Part shown: piece by piece, positions 6,888-10,616 of the stretch
How positions within the stretch are numbered: the first letter of the stretch is position 1
Layout: every line of letters begins with the position of its first letter
Assembly (NCBI GenBank): GCA_020425885.1
Contig: JAGQRA010000273.1
Span: 1 to 10,616 of the forward strand
Reading direction: 5' to 3'
Length of the DNA: 10,616 nt
DNA from: Planctomycetota bacterium
GTDB taxonomy: Bacteria; Planctomycetota; UBA1135; UBA2386
Made by a program: the position numbers and the translations under genes
Notes under the pieces: model-generated
What the model saw: only the letters and a program-made list of their open reading frames with translations
Told to the model about the DNA's origin: nothing
Databases searched by the model: none

Positions 6888-6899
6888 GGTCACCACCGT

Positions 6900-8435
6900 T
6901 CACTTGTCCCTGAGTTCAGCCTTCCTGATCTTGCCCGATCCGGTGCGCGGCAACGTCGCGAGGAAGCGCACCGCCTTCGGCGCCTTGTAGTGGGCGATTC
7001 GGGCACGGCAGAAGGTGATCAGCTCGGCGGCGGTGGCGGTCGCGGCCGGGCGCAACACGATGGCCGCGGTCACCACTTCGCCCCAGGTCGGGTCCGGCGT
7101 ACCGAACACGGCGCACTCGAGCACGGCCGGGTGGGTGTAGAGCACGTTCTCGACCTCGACCGAGTAGACCGCTTCGCCGCCGGTCTTGATGACGTCCTTC
7201 TTGCGATCGACGATGTCGACGTAGCCGAAGCGATCGAGGGTCGCGAGGTCGCCGGTCAGCAGGAAGCCGTCGGCATCGAAGGCCGCGGCGGTGGCGGCGG
7301 GGTCGTTCCAGTAGCCGGGTGTCACCGTCGCACCGCGGACGCGGATCTCGCCGATCGCGCGCTCATCGGCGGCGATCGGCTCGCCGGCGTCATCGGTGAC
7401 CACGAGCTCGATGCCGTGGAACGGTCGTCCGGTCTTGCACTTCCAGCGCAGCTGCGCGTCGGCCGGAAGATCGCGCAGCTCCGGCACGAGCAGGCTCAGC
7501 GTCAGGTAGGGACTGGTCTCGGTCATGCCGTAGGTCTGGACGTAGTCGCAGGCGAAAGTGTCGAGGATGCGCCGCACCACCTCGGGCGCGATCGGCGCGC
7601 CGCCGCTGAGCATGGTGCGCAACGAGAAGCGGTGCGCCTTGGCGTCGGGCTCGTTGACCATGAGGTTGAGCATGGTCGGCACCAGGTTGGTGATCGTGAT
7701 CGACTCGTCGGCGAGCAGCGCGAGCGCCGCGGTCGGCGTGAAGCGTGGCAGGAAGACGTGGACCCCGGTGGTGTGGGTGATGGCGAACGTCGCCCAGGCG
7801 TCGGCGAGGTGGAACATCGGCGCGAGGTGGGCCCAGCGATCGGCCGCGCTGAGCGACAGTTCGGCGACCGCGGCGAGCGCGTGCGTCGTCACGTTGCGAT
7901 GGGTCAGCACGACTCCCTTCGGCGCGCCGGTGGTGCCGCTCGTGTAGTAGAGCTGTGCCGGTTCGTCGTCGGCGCTCAGGCACGGCGCGAAGTGGGTGGC
8001 CGCGTTCGCCGCCGCGCCGACGACGGTCGCGACGGTGAGTGCCGGCAGGCGCAACTCGGCCGCACGGTCGCGATGGCTCTCGTCATGCAGGAGCAGAACG
8101 CTGCCGCTGTGTTCGAGGATCGCGCGCTGCTCGGCGGCCGCCAGCCGTGTGTTGAGCGAGACCAGGATCGCGCCGGCGGCGGCAGCACCGAAGTAGGCGA
8201 GGCAGTGTTCGATCCCGTTCTGCATCAGGCAGGCGGCGCGATCGCCGGGGCGCACGCCGCGCGCGCGCAACGTGTTGGCCAGCTGCAGGGCGAGGGTGCG
8301 CGCGGTGGCATAGTCGACGCTGCGACCGCCCTCGCGCAAGGCGAGCTGGCGCGGCGCTGCGGTGGCGGCGTTGTCGAGGAGGTGCCAGACGTTCACGTCA
8401 TGTTGTGTAGCGAAAGGTGGCGGCTCGTGCCCCAT
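6900..8435 (-). CDS. AMP-forming acyl-CoA synthetase (fatty-acid--CoA ligase family)
   Basis: 511-residue ANL-superfamily ligase: it activates a carboxylic acid with ATP to acyl-AMP, then forms the CoA thioester. Motifs in order: the P-loop YTSGTTGAPKG at 164-174, WAHLAPMFHLAD at 201-212, YGMTETSP at 302-309, the TGD motif at 394-396, GYVDIVDRKKDVIKTGGE at 404-421 (hinge region), and C-terminal PRTGSGKIRK at 496-505 with the adenylation lysine Lys502. Length and motifs fit medium- or long-chain and uncharacterised acyl-CoA synthetases; the EAVYSVEVE variant after GGE does not single out a substrate. The start is an ATG preceded by GGA about ten bases upstream. It shares a strand with lpxA 174 bases downstream, so co-transcription is possible but not shown. 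It diverges from the vWA gene. Confidence 0.9.
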   Translation of the reverse strand: MGHEPPPFATQHDVNVWHLLDNAATAAPRQLALREGGRSVDYATARTLALQLANTLRARGVRPGDRAACLMQNGIEHCLAYFGAAAAGAILVSLNTRLAAAEQRAILEHSGSVLLLHDESHRDRAAELRLPALTVATVVGAAANAATHFAPCLSADDEPAQLYYTSGTTGAPKGVVLTHRNVTTHALAAVAELSLSAADRWAHLAPMFHLADAWATFAITHTTGVHVFLPRFTPTAALALLADESITITNLVPTMLNLMVNEPDAKAHRFSLRTMLSGGAPIAPEVVRRILDTFACDYVQTYGMTETSPYLTLSLLVPELRDLPADAQLRWKCKTGRPFHGIELVVTDDAGEPIAADERAIGEIRVRGATVTPGYWNDPAATAAAFDADGFLLTGDLATLDRFGYVDIVDRKKDVIKTGGEAVYSVEVENVLYTHPAVLECAVFGTPDPTWGEVVTAAIVLRPAATATAAELITFCRARIAHYKAPKAVRFLATLPRTGSGKIRKAELRDK

Positions 8436-8534
8436 TCGTCTGTCCGCGGTCGGTGTGGCAGCGTGGTCGCGCCGCGGCGAATTGAACCCTCATGCGCCGC
8501 GGTCGTTGATCGAGACACCTTCCCGGAGACTTCG
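8436..8534. promoter_or_regulatory. Divergent promoter region: acyl-CoA synthetase / vWA lipoprotein
   Basis: 99-base spacer that must serve both divergent genes. On the plus strand, TTGAAC (8482-8487) and GTTGAT (8505-8510) are 17 bases apart, a weak sigma70-like pair whose start would fall just upstream of the Shine-Dalgarno. Also on the plus strand, TGGCAG (8456-8461) and TCGC (8467-8470) keep the GG-N10-GC spacing of a sigma54 -24/-12 element. Three CCGCGG hexamers lie at 8444, 8472 and 8497. All are low-information matches in GC-rich DNA. Confidence 0.3.
8525..8529 (+). promoter_or_regulatory. Shine-Dalgarno of the vWA lipoprotein gene
   Basis: GGAGA ends five bases before the ATG at 8535. 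This is the clearest ribosome binding site in the window. It fixes the start of the vWA gene, whose frame is open for more than 1.5 kb upstream. Confidence 0.7.
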
Positions 8535-10355
8535 ATGCAACGTCCCTTCCTACCCGTTCTGATCATTCTCGGCACCCTGGTCTCCTGTTCGCGGCCGACC
8601 GACGCACCGTCGCCGACACCGCCGCCGTCGCAGAATGTCGCCGTCGAACCGGCCGAGACCGCGACGCCCGAGACTGCCAAACCCGCGCCGCCGTCGCCGT
8701 CGCCGACGCCGCCCGAGGCACCAGCCGAGGAAGTCGTGTCCGAGATCGAGTCCCTAACCGTCGGGGCGCATGCGGCCGATTCGGAGCCTGCGACCAAGGA
8801 GAGCGCCTTCGACAGCAACCGATGGAACAGCGCCATCGGGCTCGGCGGTGGCGCCCGCGGTGGCACCCGCGGCGGCAGCCGCGCCAGAGCGACGGCACCG
8901 CCGGGCACCGAGACCTACGAGCACTTCGACGAGAACGGCTTCGTCGGCGTCGGCGACCAGCCGTTGTCGACCTTCGCGATCGACGTCGATGGGGCCTCGT
9001 GGAGCAACATCCGTCGCTTCCTCGAGAGCGGTCGGCTGCCGCCCGCGGACGCCGTGCGGGTCGAGGAATGCGTGAACTGGTTTCGCTACGGGGATGCCGC
9101 ACCGGCCGCCGATGCGGAGCACCCGATCGCCGTGCACACCGAGATCGGGGCCTGTCCGTGGGCGGGTGAGCATCGGCTGTTGCGGATCGCGTTGCGGACC
9201 CGCGACGTCGAGTTCGATCGGTTGCCTCCGTGCAACCTGGTGTTCCTGATCGACGTCTCGGGTTCGATGGGCACGGACGACAAGCTGCCGCTGCTGCGGC
9301 GCGGGCTGCGGCTGCTGGTCCGGCAGCTGAGGCCGCAGGATCACATCGCCATCGTGACCTATGCCGGTGACGCCCGCATCGCGCTCGTGCCGACGTCCGG
9401 CTCGGAGCGCGACCGCATCGAGGCCGCCATCGAGTCGCTGGCGGCCGGCGGCGGCACCAACGGCGCCGATGGCATCCGCACCGCCTACGACCTCGTGCGC
9501 CAGTGCGCGACGACGGCGAGCATCGACCGCGTCGTGCTCGCGACCGACGGCGACTTCAACGTCGGCATCGCCGACAAGGACCAGCTCGTCGGGCTGATCG
9601 AGCGCGAGCGCGAGAGCGGCGCCTTCCTCAGCGTGCTCGGCTTCGGCACCGGCAACCTCAAGGATGCGACGCTCGAGTCCCTCGGCCGGCACGGCAACGG
9701 CACCTACACCTATGTCGACTCGATCGCCGAGGCCCGGCGCGTGCTCGTCGAGCAGGCCGGCGCGACGCTCGTCACCGTGGCCGTGGACGTCAAGGTCCAG
9801 ATCGAGTTCAACCCACGCTTCGTCCAGAGCTACCGCCAGATCGGCTACGAGAATCGAGCGCTCGCGGCCCGCGACTTCAACGACGACCGCAAGGACGCCG
9901 GCGAGATGGGCGCCGGTCACGAGGTGACCGCGCTCTACGAACTGGTGCCGGTCGGCGCCGAGCCGCCGGTGCCGGCGGTCGATGCGCTGCGCTACCAACG
10001 CGTCGATGCACCCGTCACCGAGGCACCTGCTGCCGCGGCCGCTGCCAGCGCCGAGCTGCTGACGGTGAAGGTGCGCTACAAGCAGCCCAAGGAAGAGGCC
10101 AGCCGACGCTTCGAGCTGTTCGTGGCGAAGGACGCGGAGGCCGCGGCCGGCGACGACTTCCGTTTCGCGGTGGCCGTCGCCGCCTTCGCGCAGCGGCTCC
10201 ACGGCAGCCGACACGGTGCGGCCCTCGCGCTCGAGGACATCGCGGCCCTCGCCAGCGGGGCACGTGGCGAGGATCGTGGCGGCGAGCGCGCCGAGTTCCT
10301 GCGGCTGGTCGGCATGGCGCGCGACCTGCTCGCCACCGAGCCTGGCGCGCGGTAG
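8535..10355 (+). CDS. YfbK-type von Willebrand factor A lipoprotein
   Basis: 606-residue predicted lipoprotein. The signal peptide MQRPFLPVLIILGTLVSC has a classical lipobox LVSC with Cys18. A Pro/Ala/Thr/Glu-rich linker (about 21-70) and a Gly/Arg stretch GGGARGGTRGGSRAR (104-118) follow. Then come the YfbK N-terminal domain (LSTFAIDVDGASWSNIRRFL at 144-163, then VEECVNWF at 176-183), a vWA domain (about 234-400) with an intact metal site (DVSGS 240-244, Thr308, TDGD from 337), and the DUF3520-type C-terminal domain (VDVKVQIEFNP at 417-427, IGYENR at 436-441, FNDDRKDAGEMGAGHEVTALY at 448-468). Such proteins sit in the cell envelope and probably bind protein partners through the metal site; no enzymatic role is established. 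The start is supported by the GGAGA ribosome site and the signal peptide. The name YfbK rests on domain order. Confidence 0.88.
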   Translation: MQRPFLPVLIILGTLVSCSRPTDAPSPTPPPSQNVAVEPAETATPETAKPAPPSPSPTPPEAPAEEVVSEIESLTVGAHAADSEPATKESAFDSNRWNSAIGLGGGARGGTRGGSRARATAPPGTETYEHFDENGFVGVGDQPLSTFAIDVDGASWSNIRRFLESGRLPPADAVRVEECVNWFRYGDAAPAADAEHPIAVHTEIGACPWAGEHRLLRIALRTRDVEFDRLPPCNLVFLIDVSGSMGTDDKLPLLRRGLRLLVRQLRPQDHIAIVTYAGDARIALVPTSGSERDRIEAAIESLAAGGGTNGADGIRTAYDLVRQCATTASIDRVVLATDGDFNVGIADKDQLVGLIERERESGAFLSVLGFGTGNLKDATLESLGRHGNGTYTYVDSIAEARRVLVEQAGATLVTVAVDVKVQIEFNPRFVQSYRQIGYENRALAARDFNDDRKDAGEMGAGHEVTALYELVPVGAEPPVPAVDALRYQRVDAPVTEAPAAAAAASAELLTVKVRYKQPKEEASRRFELFVAKDAEAAAGDDFRFAVAVAAFAQRLHGSRHGAALALEDIAALASGARGEDRGGERAEFLRLVGMARDLLATEPGAR

Positions 10356-10443
10356 TCCCGCCGCGGAGCCCGGCGCGGGCCGGATGTTCGCCTCATGACC
10401 GGTGGCCAGCGGCGTGAGCCGGCGCTCCAATCGTCCGGCCGCG
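10356..10443 (+). other. Spacer between vWA gene and pseudouridine synthase gene
   Basis: 88 bases with no gene. A small GC hairpin, GCCCG-GCG-CGGGC at 10368-10380, lies 12 bases after the vWA stop without a T-run. No convincing promoter or Shine-Dalgarno is seen before the next ATG. Read-through from the vWA gene is possible. Confidence 0.3.
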
Positions 10444-10616
10444 ATGTCCGACGCCCTCCGCATCATCCACCTCGACGAGGACTTCGTCGCCGTCAGCAAG
10501 CCGGGGGGATTGCTGGTCCACCGCGACGAGCATCACCCCGATGCGCCGGCGGCGCTGCAGATCGTTCGCGATCAGCTCGACAAGCACCTCTACCCGTTCC
10601 ATCGCCTCGACCGGCC
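10444..10616 (+). CDS. truC: TruC-like tRNA pseudouridine synthase, 3' part beyond window
   Basis: The first 57 residues of a RluA-family pseudouridine synthase, which isomerises uridine to pseudouridine in RNA. It shows IIHLDEDFVAVSKPGGLLVH (7-26), the usual N-terminal strand of the catalytic domain, and HRLDR at 53-57 with the catalytic Asp56. The spacing and the words LLVHRDE and ALQIVRDQ before HRLDR resemble TruC (tRNA pseudouridine-65 synthase) more than RluA, RluC or RluD. There is no S4 domain before the catalytic core, which also fits TruC. The ATG at 10444 begins a TruC-like N-terminus; an earlier ATG at 10394 is out of frame. The gene is cut by the window edge. Confidence 0.8.
   Translation, partial: MSDALRIIHLDEDFVAVSKPGGLLVHRDEHHPDAPAALQIVRDQLDKHLYPFHRLDR

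Noticed and set aside
6990..8534. N-terminal 515-codon extension of the vWA reading frame
   Set aside because: This part is antisense to the acyl-CoA synthetase gene. The ribosome site GGAGA and the lipoprotein signal peptide place the true start at 8535.
8690..8715. CCGTCG/CCGACG micro-repeats
   Set aside because: They encode the Pro/Ser-rich linker of the vWA lipoprotein; codon usage explains them without a functional tandem repeat.
8754..10499. 581-residue open frame on the minus strand opposite the vWA gene
   Set aside because: It is a shadow of the vWA coding sequence, with no family motif and biased composition.

Overview
The window is GC-rich, roughly two thirds G+C by eye, with G/C-ending third codon positions and long spurious open frames opposite real genes. 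It looks like a chromosomal segment of a free-living Gram-negative bacterium. An lpxA homologue points to a lipid A type outer membrane. The secreted ThuA-like lipoprotein and the YfbK-type von Willebrand lipoprotein are both frequent in Planctomycetota, so a high-GC planctomycete is my best guess; Myxococcota or another high-GC phylum cannot be excluded. I see no rRNA, tRNA, transposase, integrase or CRISPR array.

Layout. (1) Bases 1-3301, minus strand: a two-gene translationally coupled unit. A fused alpha+beta E1 component of a 2-oxoacid dehydrogenase (1019-3301) is followed, with a 4-base ATGA overlap, by a FabD-like acyltransferase (1-1022) that runs off the left edge. The acyltransferase keeps the catalytic Ser and His but has lost the Arg that holds a malonyl carboxylate. 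(2) Bases 3302-3405: a short divergent spacer. (3) Bases 3406-5767, plus strand: a ThuA-like lipoprotein, a near-perfect 88-bp palindrome with 31-nt arms, and a solitary DNA amino-methyltransferase. (4) Bases 5768-5903: a convergent gap with a small hairpin. (5) Bases 5904-8435, minus strand: an AMP-forming acyl-CoA synthetase followed by lpxA. (6) Bases 8436-8534: a divergent spacer with candidate promoter elements. (7) Bases 8535-10616, plus strand: a vWA lipoprotein of the YfbK type, then the 5' end of a TruC-like tRNA pseudouridine synthase cut by the right edge.

How they may fit together. The minus-strand genes share an acyl-group theme: E1 starts the conversion of 2-oxoacids to acyl-CoA, the neighbouring acyltransferase could move a non-carboxylated acyl group, an acyl-CoA ligase activates free acids, and LpxA puts a hydroxyacyl chain on UDP-GlcNAc. 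Only the E1/acyltransferase pair has direct evidence of co-expression. The other genes look like unrelated housekeeping or envelope functions. The items most worth a second look are the altered acyltransferase next to E1, and the palindrome between the ThuA and methyltransferase genes.
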